A DNA stretch of 54,699 bases, from the IMG/VR virus record IMGVR_UViG_3300006931_000504, positions 1 through 54,699 of that record; one strand, given 5' to 3'. The notes under the pieces are model-generated. The model ran no database searches. It worked only from the letters and a program-made list of their open reading frames with translations, and had not been told where the DNA came from. This document shows positions 38,339 to 45,784 of the stretch, piece by piece (position 1 is the stretch's first letter; each line of letters starts with the position of its first letter). Source of the DNA: a virus. The translations under genes and the position numbers were made by a program.

Positions 38339-38574
38339 TTGGCGAGCCACAAACCCATCATCCGGATCTCGGGCTCTGGCTCGCTGCCAGGCCGCCACAT
38401 GAGCCGCTCCCAGCGCGCCGGGCTCTGCTCCGTGGCGGCGAATGAGCCGTACCACCGCTCGCAGCTGCACCGCCAGGCCTCACCGGGCGGCAGCTCCGGT
38501 TCGTACCCCCCCTTCTGTGCGAGCTGCATCGGCGGGTAGCAGTAGTGCAGCCAGACCGCAGGCTTGTCGCTCAC
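38335..38574 (-). CDS. Hypothetical protein
   Basis: A 79-residue protein from GTG 38574. It is rich in aromatic residues, with CSC near residue 34 (AWRCSCERWYGSF) and a Trp/Arg/Met-rich end. The fold looks like a small compact domain with few helices. Both ends overlap neighbours by 4 bases. Function unknown. Confidence 0.65.
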   Translation of the reverse strand: MSDKPAVWLHYCYPPMQLAQKGGYEPELPPGEAWRCSCERWYGSFAATEQSPARWERLMWRPGSEPEPEIRMMGLWLAK

Positions 38575-38762
38575 CCTTCCCTCACCACCGCCGTCTGCAC
38601 TGCCGGCCAGTTGACCAGCATCGTCTCGCCGTCCGCGAGCGTCAGCACCGTCCGCTGGTTGCCCTCGATCCACGTCCTGATCTGCTGGCGCAGGTCGTCC
38701 GCCCCGCGCTGCCAGTGGACCTCGTAACGCTGCGTGCCGTCGATGACGAGCGTGAGGGTCAC
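38571..38762 (-). CDS. Hypothetical protein
   Basis: A 63-residue protein from GTG 38762. It alternates beta strand and helix (TLTLVIDGTQRYEVHW; DDLRQQIRTWIEGNQ; TVLTLADGETMLVNW), suggesting a small beta-grasp or SH3-like fold. No catalytic residues can be named. It is coupled to both neighbours by GTGA junctions. Confidence 0.65.
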   Translation of the reverse strand: MTLTLVIDGTQRYEVHWQRGADDLRQQIRTWIEGNQRTVLTLADGETMLVNWPAVQTAVVREG

Positions 38763-39109
38763 AACGCCCAGTCCTCCCGGTAGTCGGGGTGCCAGTTCCA
38801 GATCGCGGCAAGGTGCTTCCAGAGCGAGTACGGCGCTTGCGGCCACGAGGAGTCCGGACCCCAGCCGCTCGTCTCCCGGTGGGTCTGGAGCATGGCCCGC
38901 AGCGCCGCCACCCGCGCGAGCGTCGCCGCCGGGTCCTGGCGGGCGATGTGGGCCTCGACGGGCCTGCTTGCAGGACCCACGACCTCGTCGGTCGGGTGAC
39001 CACGGTAGACGGTGCCGTCGTGGGTCCAGCGCTCGTCTGGGCCGCCAGCCGCCCGCGCGTCGGCTTCTTCCTCGTCGAGGCGCGCGTTGATGAATTCGAC
39101 GACCTCCAC
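38759..39109 (-). CDS. DUF6221-like protein
   Basis: A 116-residue protein resembling a family common in actinobacterial phages and elements: an N-terminal helix VEFINARLDEEEADARAA, a Trp-containing middle, VEAHIARQDPAATLARVAALRAML, and a C-terminal WKHLAAIWNWHPDYREDW. The family has no proven function. GTG 39109 lies 4 bases after the upstream stop. Confidence 0.75.
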   Translation of the reverse strand: MEVVEFINARLDEEEADARAAGGPDERWTHDGTVYRGHPTDEVVGPASRPVEAHIARQDPAATLARVAALRAMLQTHRETSGWGPDSSWPQAPYSLWKHLAAIWNWHPDYREDWAL

Positions 39110-39113
39110 GCCC

Positions 39114-39944
39114 TCATCCTCCCAGTCCGACGTGCGCGACCACCAGATCGCTGATCTCGGCGTCCTCCGGCTCGTACCAGCACGAGAAGCACACCACGCG
39201 CGGCCGCCCCGAGAACGTCTGTTCGTCCCGCAGCAGCGCGATCCGTGACCGCCGCCAGATTTCCCGGTCCCCGTCGCCCTCGGTCATCGCCGCCAGGTCG
39301 AGCGTCCAGCACCGGTTGTCGGTGACCTCGACGAGCGCCCCCTCGACGCGCGTGAGCCGGGTCGTCTCGACCTCGTACCAGCCCGGGCACTCGCCGAGCC
39401 ACTGGACATTCCGACTCAGTCCGAGCACGTCGCGGGCTCGCTGGCGGCGGACCTGCAGCATGCGCATAGCCTGTCGACGCCGCGGGCTGGCCGGGTCCGG
39501 CTCGGCGGCGTCCACCAGTGCCGGTAGGGCCTCCAGGGCCACGAGCGCGAGCCTGTGACGGGTCTTATGGCCAAGCGTCCGTCGGAGGTCGTTGGCGAGG
39601 TCGACGGTCACCTTCCAGATGTCCTCCTGCGCCACGAGCGCGTCGAGAGCCGGCCCGGACAGCGGCGGCCTCGACCCGGGCACCCCGCGCCGCGCACCGT
39701 TGTCCGGCCGCGCCGTGGCCATCAGCGAGGCCGCCACGGTCGGTTTGGGCCCGACGACGTGCCGGCGGATGTCGACCGGCCCGTACGGCAGCAGGTGCCG
39801 GTGCAGCAGGCACCACCGTTCGGTCGCGTCGCGGGCCATGCTGCGGTCGACGGCGGCGGCCGGGGTGATGGCGTCGGCGAGCTCTCGGTAGAGCCGGGCG
39901 ACGTCGGCGCACAGCTCGGCGAGCGTCTCGGGCTGGCTGCTCAC
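39114..39944 (-). CDS. Hypothetical protein
   Basis: A 276-residue protein that I do not recognise. It is helical in the first two-thirds with many Arg/Asp pairs (DATERWCLLHRHLLPYGP; RRRQAMRMLQVRRQRARDVLGL), then a beta-rich end with VEGALVEVTDNRCWTLDL and VVCFSCWYEPED. GTG 39944 overlaps the preceding small gene. The conserved-looking Cys residues near the end could bind metal. Confidence 0.65.
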   Translation of the reverse strand: MSSQPETLAELCADVARLYRELADAITPAAAVDRSMARDATERWCLLHRHLLPYGPVDIRRHVVGPKPTVAASLMATARPDNGARRGVPGSRPPLSGPALDALVAQEDIWKVTVDLANDLRRTLGHKTRHRLALVALEALPALVDAAEPDPASPRRRQAMRMLQVRRQRARDVLGLSRNVQWLGECPGWYEVETTRLTRVEGALVEVTDNRCWTLDLAAMTEGDGDREIWRRSRIALLRDEQTFSGRPRVVCFSCWYEPEDAEISDLVVAHVGLGG

Positions 39945-40114
39945 GCGGTCGGGGCCTCCTCGGGCTGGTCAGCGTCGGTCTCGTGCTCGTCCTCGGGCTG
40001 CCCGCACGCCAGGCAGCCGCGGTCCTCCTCGTCCGGGTCCGGCGCGACGTAGGCGCCGGACGGGCAGCCGGGGTCGAAGCAGACGCGGAGCGTCGTCGCC
40101 CGCCGGAGAGTCAT
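39941..40114 (-). CDS. Small zinc-ribbon-like protein
   Basis: A 57-residue protein from ATG 40114. CFDPGC and CLACG give two Cys pairs spaced about 18 residues apart, as in a zinc ribbon, followed by a strongly acidic tail. The stop overlaps the next GTG. Function unknown. Confidence 0.6.
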   Translation of the reverse strand: MTLRRATTLRVCFDPGCPSGAYVAPDPDEEDRGCLACGQPEDEHETDADQPEEAPTA

Positions 40115-40284
40115 CGGGATGCCTCCCCAGTCGGTCGTCTCGGGCTGTGCAGCTCACCCCAGGCCCGGTACCGGCAGGCGGGCGGGCAGAGCCACCAGTC
40201 CAGGCCGTACGGGCTCGGGTTGGTGCAGGCGAGCAGGTTGTGCAGCGGCGGGTGCTGCGCGTCGGGCACGGGAAGCCCGGTCAC
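40111..40284 (-). CDS. Small protein
   Basis: A 57-residue protein from GTG 40284 with a Pro/Tyr/Trp-rich middle (CTNPSPYGLDWWLCPPACRY) including three Cys that could bind zinc, and a basic end. It is coupled at both ends. Function unknown. Confidence 0.6.
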   Translation of the reverse strand: MTGLPVPDAQHPPLHNLLACTNPSPYGLDWWLCPPACRYRAWGELHSPRRPTGEASR

Positions 40285-40496
40285 GGCGTCCGCCTCGGGA
40301 AGACGAGGCCGCTGGCGAGTCCGCCATCCAGCGGGTGGGTGGGCCGCCGCTGGGTCCCGTACGTCGTGATCCGCTCGACCCGCGCGAGCAGCGCCCGCAG
40401 CTCGGCGACGGCGCCCCACCGCTCCAGCTCGCCGGCGGTCGGCAGGGGCGGGGTGATGGCGACGCACCACTCGCCGCCCGGTCGGCGGCGGATCAC
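40281..40496 (-). CDS. Small protein
   Basis: A 71-residue protein from GTG 40496. The start is basic (IRRRPGGEWCVAITPPLP), followed by an amphipathic helix (GELERWGAVAELRALLARVERI) and a Pro-rich end. No known domain. It overlaps both neighbours by 4 bases. Confidence 0.6.
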   Translation of the reverse strand: MIRRRPGGEWCVAITPPLPTAGELERWGAVAELRALLARVERITTYGTQRRPTHPLDGGLASGLVFPRRTP

Positions 40497-40906
40497 GGCG
40501 CCTCGCTCTCGTCGCGCTCCCGTGCCATGTGCTCATCGACCGACAGGCCGCCGGTCCAGTCCGGTGCGGCGCCGAGCAGCTCGTCGACGGACGCTTGGGT
40601 GACGCCCGGGACGGGGAAGTAGTCGGTCGTCATCAGGGCACGCGTGACCTCGTCGCGCTGCGCTCTTGCATCGGCGGTCCTGGCGTTGGCGTTGGCAAGC
40701 CTGGCCGTCAGCAGCCTGTTCGCCGCCTCCAGCTCGGCCACGCGGGCCCGCAGCCGCTGCATCTCGTCCTCCTCGCCAGCCAAGGCCACCTGCTCGGCGA
40801 TGTGCTGCGCGGCGCCCGGGACGAGCGTCACTCCGGCTTCAGCGGCGATGGCGGCCACGCCCGCCGCGTCGATGCCGTCCAGCCAGTGCCGCTCGTCGTT
40901 CACCAT
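40493..40906 (-). CDS. Coiled-coil protein
   Basis: A 137-residue protein. Residues ~40-90 form a long Glu/Arg/Ala coiled coil (EMQRLRARVAELEAANRLL). The C-terminal part carries SVDELLGAAPDW, and the end is acidic. ATG 40906 lies inside the end of the upstream gene (overlap of 7 bases). Function unknown. Confidence 0.7.
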   Translation of the reverse strand: MVNDERHWLDGIDAAGVAAIAAEAGVTLVPGAAQHIAEQVALAGEEDEMQRLRARVAELEAANRLLTARLANANARTADARAQRDEVTRALMTTDYFPVPGVTQASVDELLGAAPDWTGGLSVDEHMARERDESEAP

Positions 40907-41628
40907 GGCCACCGCCCGACGAGCCCGATCACGGCGACAGCACCGCTGGCGACACCGAGCACGACCCCGCCGATCCCGACGCCGAGCGCCTGGCCGAATG
41001 TGAAGCACAGCGACGGCCGCCGCTCCAGCAACGTCTCGTCGGTCCACACGTCGACGAAGCTCGGCCGCGTGACCGGCTCCAGCCCGGCGTACGCCTGCCG
41101 CTCGTCCTCGGACGCCCGGTGCCCCTGGAGCGCGAGGACGGTCGCCGTGGCCAGTGCGGTGGCGCTGTCGACGTCGCCGCCGGGCCAGAGCGGCGCCAGG
41201 GTGGCGCGGACCTGCTCCAGCTCGGTGCGGACCTCTGCGAGCTCGGCGGCGTGCCGTTTCCGGACGCGGGCCGCGCCCTTGCTGGCTTCCTCGCGACAGA
41301 TACGCAGGGTCTTCTGCCACTCCTCGACCTCGGCCTCGGCTCGCTTCGCGCGGCTGTTGGCCTCGGCCAGCTCGGTGCGCAGCGTCTCGTTGGCCGTCTC
41401 GGCGACGAGCAGCTCGTCCTTGACGGCGTCGAGGACCTCATGGGTGCGCTCGTGCTGGCGCCGCTCGATCGCCAGGTCGACGGGCTCCAGCGGGTTACCG
41501 CCAGCGGACGCGATGCGCTGCTGGTAGCGGGCGATGGTGGCGGCCTGCCCGTCAAGGCGCTCGTGGAGCCGGCCGACCTCCTCCAGGAGTGCGTTGACCC
41601 GCTCGGCGTCGGTGAGGGTGCGGATCAC
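40900..41628 (-). CDS. Coiled-coil membrane-anchored protein
   Basis: A 242-residue protein from GTG 41628. The first ~150 residues are a continuous coiled coil (RVNALLEEVGRLHERLDGQ; ETLRTELAEANSRAKRAEAEVEEW) and the C-terminal ~28 residues are a Gly/Val-rich membrane span (VGIGGVVLGVASGAVAVIGLV). Tail-anchored coiled-coil proteins can tether DNA or replication complexes to the membrane; that role is speculation. Confidence 0.7.
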   Translation of the reverse strand: MIRTLTDAERVNALLEEVGRLHERLDGQAATIARYQQRIASAGGNPLEPVDLAIERRQHERTHEVLDAVKDELLVAETANETLRTELAEANSRAKRAEAEVEEWQKTLRICREEASKGAARVRKRHAAELAEVRTELEQVRATLAPLWPGGDVDSATALATATVLALQGHRASEDERQAYAGLEPVTRPSFVDVWTDETLLERRPSLCFTFGQALGVGIGGVVLGVASGAVAVIGLVGRWPW

Positions 41629-41825
41629 AGCCACCCCCATAGCCGCAGCCAGACGGCGATCGCCCCGCCGGCGAGTCCGCCGATCGTCGCGGGCACGGCG
41701 ACGAGCATCGCCGTGCCGCCCAGCCGGGCCGTCAGCGTGCGGATCCGCCGTGGCGGGGTGAGGGGCTGGGGTCCGGTGTCGAGGCCCATCAGGGGCGCCA
41801 TGGCGGCGCGGCGCTCGGCGTTCAC
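41625..41825 (-). CDS. Small membrane protein
   Basis: A 66-residue protein from GTG 41825 with a basic front (PPRRIRTLTARLGG) and one C-terminal span (LVAVPATIGGLAGGAIAVWLRLW). It is second of a cluster of membrane proteins at 40900-42324. Function unknown. Confidence 0.65.
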   Translation of the reverse strand: MNAERRAAMAPLMGLDTGPQPLTPPRRIRTLTARLGGTAMLVAVPATIGGLAGGAIAVWLRLWGWL

Positions 41826-42100
41826 CGGGGGCCGCCGAAGGTCCGGTCGTAGCCGGCCATGCGCATCCGGTGCGTACGGCGCTGTAGCCGGAAACAGACG
41901 GTGATCGCCCACGCGAACACGCACACGATGGCGGCCCAGACGACGAGCAGCGGACAGAACGCCACTGCCGCCTTGAGCTGGGCGAGCACCTGAAGTACGA
42001 CGGCGAGCACGGCCTGGCTGAGCAGCGCGGGCCACATGATCCGTTCACGGCGCGCGAGGCAGGCTTCCAGCTCGGCGAGCGTCGCGTCGGGCGTGGTCAT
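41822..42100 (-). CDS. Two-span membrane protein
   Basis: A 92-residue protein with two hydrophobic segments (about 22-42 and 46-68) and a basic C-terminus (RLQRRTHRMRMAGYDR) expected to stay inside. ATG 42100 overlaps the preceding stop. It could take part in superinfection exclusion or membrane attachment of the replisome; no direct evidence. Confidence 0.65.
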   Translation of the reverse strand: MTTPDATLAELEACLARRERIMWPALLSQAVLAVVLQVLAQLKAAVAFCPLLVVWAAIVCVFAWAITVCFRLQRRTHRMRMAGYDRTFGGPR

Positions 42101-42324
42101 CGCTCACCGACCCGCGCTTGACGCTCCAGCCGGCGGGCGTACCGGTTCGAGAGCCAGCCGGCGACGAGGAACGGCCAGCACGTCCACCACGGCGGGACGA
42201 CGTCGAAGATCCCGGACAGGGCGAGAACCGTCCCCGCCCCGAAGATCCATGCGGCGGCCATGCGGGCGACGGTGGCCCACTCGTGGAGGGTTGCGGGGCT
42301 GGCGGGCCCGGGCGTCTCGGTCAC
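42097..42324 (-). CDS. Small membrane protein
   Basis: A 75-residue protein from GTG 42324 with one clear span plus a second Trp/Pro-rich hydrophobic stretch (IFDVVPPWWTCWPFLVAGWL) and a basic C-terminus. It is coupled with the other membrane-protein genes of this block. Function unknown. Confidence 0.65.
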   Translation of the reverse strand: MTETPGPASPATLHEWATVARMAAAWIFGAGTVLALSGIFDVVPPWWTCWPFLVAGWLSNRYARRLERQARVGER

Positions 42325-42608
42325 TGGCTGGCCTCTCGTGCTCGCGTGCGGGCGGTCTGGCAGGTCGGGCATGGCGTCACGCCGTCCTCGCTGGGCGTCG
42401 AGCCGCGCTGGTGGTAGCCGGGCCCGTGGACCCCTGGCGTGGTCTGGAACGGCCCGGCGGGTCGCTGGCCGCGGTCGCAGGGCTGGTCGTCGGGGTCGGT
42501 GTGGTCCCACTCCCGGTCGGGGTCGTGGTGGCAGGTGCAGCCGGCGGCGCCGCAGGTGCGGTCGTCCCAGCGCGACGGCGGGCGGGCGGGACGGGCCGGG
42601 GTCGTCAC
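42321..42608 (-). CDS. Cys/His-rich putative zinc protein
   Basis: A 95-residue hydrophilic protein with CGAAGCTCHH near residues 19-28 and CPTCQ near the end, plus several Asp/His residues between, suggesting one or two zinc sites. Pro/Arg-rich elsewhere. ATG 42608 overlaps the preceding stop. Function unknown. Confidence 0.65.
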   Translation of the reverse strand: MTTPARPARPPSRWDDRTCGAAGCTCHHDPDREWDHTDPDDQPCDRGQRPAGPFQTTPGVHGPGYHQRGSTPSEDGVTPCPTCQTARTRAREASQ

Positions 42609-42907
42609 GTCGCCACCGGCTCAAGCGTGATCGTCCAGCCCTGGTCAGCGCCGTGGTTGCCAACCCAGACCGAGCCGTGCCGCAAGTCGGCGGACACGGT
42701 GACGTCGACGTTGTAGCCGGCGTAGGGGACGAGGTGGTCCAGCAGCGCGCGGCGGGCGGCGGCCTGGTCGGCGGGGACGTCGAGCGGCCGGATCGGCGCC
42801 GAGCGCAGGAACGGGGCGAAGGTCGCGCGGAGGGTTGGCGCCGGCTCGGTCAGCGCGTCGCGGTAGCCGGCGAGCCAGGCGTCGGCTCGCTGGTCGCCGG
42901 TGCTCAC
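42605..42907 (-). CDS. Hypothetical protein
   Basis: A 100-residue protein from GTG 42907. The first part is helical with Trp/Tyr (ADAWLAGYRDALTEPAPTLRA); the second is beta-rich with VDVTVSADLRHGSVWVGNHG. Both ends overlap neighbours. No domain recognised. Confidence 0.65.
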   Translation of the reverse strand: MSTGDQRADAWLAGYRDALTEPAPTLRATFAPFLRSAPIRPLDVPADQAAARRALLDHLVPYAGYNVDVTVSADLRHGSVWVGNHGADQGWTITLEPVAT

Positions 42908-43236
42908 GTCGTGCCTCGCTCGCCGCGCGCGGTCTGCTTGGCGATGGTGAGCGCGTGGGCGTACCCGAGCGCCCACATCGGCTCCAAGTCCTCGCCCAGG
43001 CCGGGCGGGCAGTCGGGCAGCGTGAGCGCCAGCACCGCGTCTAGCCGCTTCCGCAGCACCCCCGCCGGTACCAGCTCGATCGTCGCCCCCGCCACGAACC
43101 CGGGGCACGCGACGTTGCTGGTGGAGCCGGCGACCATGCCGAGGCGCTTGCCGCGGGTGCCGTCGGCGCGGATCTCGTGGGCGGTCTCCAGGGCGCCGCA
43201 GGTGGCGCACTCGGTGACGGTCGGGTAGGCGGTCAC
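42904..43236 (-). CDS. Hypothetical protein with CxxC
   Basis: A 110-residue protein from GTG 43236. ECATCGALETAH near the start and a later Cys-Pro (NVACPGF) may form a zinc site. A helix-rich C-terminus (VLRKRLDAVLALTLPD; MWALGYAHALTIAKQTARGE) follows. No known family; coupled at both ends. Confidence 0.65.
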   Translation of the reverse strand: MTAYPTVTECATCGALETAHEIRADGTRGKRLGMVAGSTSNVACPGFVAGATIELVPAGVLRKRLDAVLALTLPDCPPGLGEDLEPMWALGYAHALTIAKQTARGERGTT

Positions 43237-43448
43237 GCTGCCTCCCTCGGCTTCCACGTCGTCGTGCGCCGCCGACCACGCGCAGCCTCGGCCCGGTCCT
43301 CGGCGATCTGCGCCGACAGCCGGTCGAGCCACGCGGCCAGGTCGCCCTCGTCGGTCTGCGGGTAGGTCCGCTCGCCGCGCGGCTTGCGGTGGCTGGCGGT
43401 GTGCGACCAGCGGACGAGGGCTTCGGCGGCCTGGGTCTCGTCATCCAT
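43233..43448 (-). CDS. Small hypothetical protein
   Basis: A 71-residue charged helical protein from ATG 43448. It includes EALVRWSHTASHRK and WLDRLSAQIAEDRAEAARGRR; the end is very basic and may contact nucleic acid. The ATG lies inside the end of the loader-like gene. Function unknown. Confidence 0.65.
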   Translation of the reverse strand: MDDETQAAEALVRWSHTASHRKPRGERTYPQTDEGDLAAWLDRLSAQIAEDRAEAARGRRRTTTWKPREAA

Positions 43449-44280
43449 TGCCGGCCTCCATGAACGCCTCCAGCGCGCGGAGCTGGGCGGCGCGGTTGGC
43501 CTCGAAGTCGGCGGCGCTCTGGCTGGTCGAGTGCCGGGCGATCTCCTGCCGGGCCTCGCGCAGCGCCCGGTCCGGGCGGGTTGCCCAGCCAAAGCCGTTG
43601 AGCCGGCCGAGCAGCGCCGACCGCGCGAGGCGGCTACCGAGGGACATGCCGCGCGGGAGCAGGAAGCGGGCGTCCTCGCCGAGTTCGGCGATCGCCTCAT
43701 CGAGGCGGGGAGTGTCGCCGACCATGCGTAGGTGCCGGCGCGGCTCGGGCGGTCCGGCCGGCTCCAGCTCGGGCCGTGGCTGCGGGCGGCCGGCGTCGAT
43801 CGCGCCGCGGGCGGCGGTGATGCCGCCGGGGTGCAGTGCGCCGGTCTCCCACGCCTTGGCCTGCGGCTCGTAGGCGGCCCGCCAGTCGTACGGGCGCAGG
43901 TTCGCGGCGGTGTCCACGCCGCCGGCCGCGCGGATCGCGGCGAGGACGGCGGGGTGGATGTCGGGGTACTCGCCGCGCGGCTGGCTGCCGACCGGGCCGT
44001 ACCAGTTGTTCAGCGCGACGGCCTGTGCCTGCGCGGTGGCCGCGTCGGGCGGCAGGATGCCTGCCTTGGCGGCGGCGTACCGGCGGACGTCGGCCGGCAT
44101 GATCCAGCGGGTCTCGGTCGCGTAGTGGGCGTGGACGGCGGCGGTCGCGATCTCGACCGGGATCTCGTGCACCTGGATGGGCCAGACCTCGGTGAGGCCG
44201 CGCAGGCGGTCCTTGGACGCGAAGCCGGGCGAGTAGTTGTCGATCAGCCGGAAGAACCCGGCGAGGTCTTCACGGTTCAT
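43441..44280 (-). CDS. Helicase-loader-like replication protein
   Basis: A 279-residue protein from ATG 44280. The N-terminal domain (MNREDLAGFFRLIDNYSPGF; VWPIQVHEIPVEIATAAVHAHYATETRWIMPADVRRYA) has the helical pattern of phage helicase loaders of the G39P type, in which a helical domain grips the host DnaB helicase. It follows the initiator-like gene with a 4-base overlap, the usual initiator-loader pairing. The C-terminal half is less structured and Pro/Arg-rich. Confidence 0.65.
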   Translation of the reverse strand: MNREDLAGFFRLIDNYSPGFASKDRLRGLTEVWPIQVHEIPVEIATAAVHAHYATETRWIMPADVRRYAAAKAGILPPDAATAQAQAVALNNWYGPVGSQPRGEYPDIHPAVLAAIRAAGGVDTAANLRPYDWRAAYEPQAKAWETGALHPGGITAARGAIDAGRPQPRPELEPAGPPEPRRHLRMVGDTPRLDEAIAELGEDARFLLPRGMSLGSRLARSALLGRLNGFGWATRPDRALREARQEIARHSTSQSAADFEANRAAQLRALEAFMEAGNG

Positions 44281-45275
44281 CGGATGATCACTCCTTCGAT
44301 CACGTCGCCAGCGGGGATGGGCGGCTCGCCGCGGAGTTCGCGTTCGAGGTCGTCGAGGGCGGCTTGACGCTCGGCGGCGGCAGAGACGGGTGGCCGGCTG
44401 GGCGGCCCACCGCGAACGCTCACGGCACCGCGCCCGCCAGGCGGCCCGTAGCGACCGGAGTTCTGCACCCAGGTCATCCACGCTCGGTTCCAGTCGATGA
44501 ACGCGCTGCCCTTGGCGCCGTGGTGGTTCGTGAAGTGCTCGAACATCTCGGCGACGGCGACAGGCGGGACGCCCTTGTTGATCGCGTACTGGCGGCGACC
44601 CTCATCGAGGGCGAAGCCATCGGGCAGGCGGGTGGCCCGCTTCGGGGCGGCTTTGGGCTTCGACGCACCCGTCCCGGTGTGTGTGTCTGCGCGCTCGTCG
44701 CGCACACACAGATCCGAAGGATCTGTGGTCTTACGTCCTTCGTAACCGTCCTTCTTAGTAGCGCCTGAAAATCCGGCGTCGGTTTTCCAGGCTTCGGCTG
44801 GCGTGTCGATCTGGCCACTGTCCGGAGTTTCCGCAGGTGGGACCGAAGACGGGTTTCCAGGCGTCGGGTTTCCGTCCGAAGACGGGTTTCCAGGCGTCGG
44901 AGCGACCTGCGGATTTGCTCCCGACGACGGGTCGCCGGAGACGGGTTTCCAGGCGCCGGTGTCATCGGCGGGCCAGCCATCGACGGGCGTATCAAAGACC
45001 TGCGCGGTGGTTGACCAGAGGCCGCGTGCGCCCTGCGTTTTCGACTGCACCCAGTAGCCGGCGGTCTCCAGCTCACGGATGGCGGCGCGGATGGCGTCAC
45101 GGCCTTCCTTGGTGCCCTCGGACAGGCGGGACGAGTCGGTCTCCCAGCCGTCGGGGTAGCTCAGGATGCGCAGGAGCAGGCCGCGGGCGCGGTCGGAGAT
45201 GCGGTCGTCGCGCAGGACCCGGTTGTCGACCTGGAGGAAGCCGGCTGCCGGGCGAGGGCTGCGCACGATCTTCAC
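44277..45275 (-). CDS. Replication initiator-like protein (winged helix)
   Basis: A 332-residue protein from GTG 45275. The N-terminal ~95 residues form a winged-helix module (FLQVDNRVLRDDRISDRARGLLLRIL; SRLSEGTKEGRDAIRAAIRELETAGYW) common in phage replication initiators. A Pro/Asn/Ser-rich middle (~105-155) with repeated PGNPSS is encoded by DNA repeats at 44781-44959. The C-terminal ~120 residues (FALDEGRRQYAINKGVPPVAV; WNRAWMTWVQN) resemble a DnaD/DnaT-like helical tail. It probably binds the origin within its own gene, as lambda O does. Confidence 0.75.
   Translation of the reverse strand: MKIVRSPRPAAGFLQVDNRVLRDDRISDRARGLLLRILSYPDGWETDSSRLSEGTKEGRDAIRAAIRELETAGYWVQSKTQGARGLWSTTAQVFDTPVDGWPADDTGAWKPVSGDPSSGANPQVAPTPGNPSSDGNPTPGNPSSVPPAETPDSGQIDTPAEAWKTDAGFSGATKKDGYEGRKTTDPSDLCVRDERADTHTGTGASKPKAAPKRATRLPDGFALDEGRRQYAINKGVPPVAVAEMFEHFTNHHGAKGSAFIDWNRAWMTWVQNSGRYGPPGGRGAVSVRGGPPSRPPVSAAAERQAALDDLERELRGEPPIPAGDVIEGVIIR
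44707..44727. repeat. Perfect hairpin beside iterons
   Basis: CACAGATCC, GAA, GGATCTGTG: a 9-bp perfect inverted repeat with a 3-base loop. It sits in the least GC-rich stretch of the initiator gene (about 44700-44770), next to the iteron-like repeats, as a possible part of an origin-melting region. Confidence 0.55.
44781..44959. repeat. Iteron-like direct repeats in initiator gene (candidate origin)
   Basis: GGTTTTCCAGGCTTCGG (44781-44797), two exact 23-bp copies starting GAAGACGGGTTTCCAGGCG (44845-44867 and 44878-44900), and a fourth copy with two changes (44937-44959) share GGTTTYCCAGGC. They lie inside the initiator-like gene beside a less GC-rich hairpin segment. This parallels the lambda origin within gene O. 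Origin function is inferred. Confidence 0.6.
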
Positions 45276-45667
45276 CGGCGTCCACCGGGAGCGACGGCTT
45301 CGGCGAGCGTCTCAATGACGGCGCACAGGTCGCGCTGCTGGTCGGGCCGGAGTGGCGGCACCGGCTTCTGGCCCCACCGGGGCCAGCCTGCGGCCAGCTC
45401 GCGGCGTAGGGCGTCGTCGTCGTCGCGACGCTGGGTGACGGGCGCCGCGTCGGCGCGCACCGTCGTTGAAAGGCATGGCAAAATAGCCACTGCATCTTCC
45501 CTTCTGGCGCTAACAGTCGGGGTGGTGCGGGGCGTCTCCCGCTGCGAACGGGATTCGTCCAGCCGGCTCCGAGATGGTCCAGACATCTCGGGGCCGGTGC
45601 CATTTCTGGCCGTCAACATCGTACCGCGCCCCGTCCGGTTTGCCCTGGTCAGGGCCCGTGTCGTCAC
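45272..45667 (-). CDS. Hypothetical protein upstream of initiator
   Basis: A 131-residue hydrophilic protein. GTG 45667 has GGGAGGTG just upstream. The N-terminal ~75 residues are Arg/Thr/Ser-rich and probably disordered; the C-terminal ~55 residues form helices with DDALRRELAAGWPRWGQ and QQRDLCAVIETLAEAV. Its stop overlaps the initiator start, so the two are coupled. Function unknown. Confidence 0.6.
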   Translation of the reverse strand: MTTRALTRANRTGRGTMLTARNGTGPEMSGPSRSRLDESRSQRETPRTTPTVSARREDAVAILPCLSTTVRADAAPVTQRRDDDDALRRELAAGWPRWGQKPVPPLRPDQQRDLCAVIETLAEAVAPGGRR

Positions 45668-45784
45668 GCCACCTCCCACACAACATCCACACCATTCGCC
45701 GTGCGCTTCTCGCGCGCTTTCCGAGCGCGCGCATGCCGCTCGCCCGCGCGTCTTTCCGGCGGCGGGGAGCGGCGTTTGCGGGCG

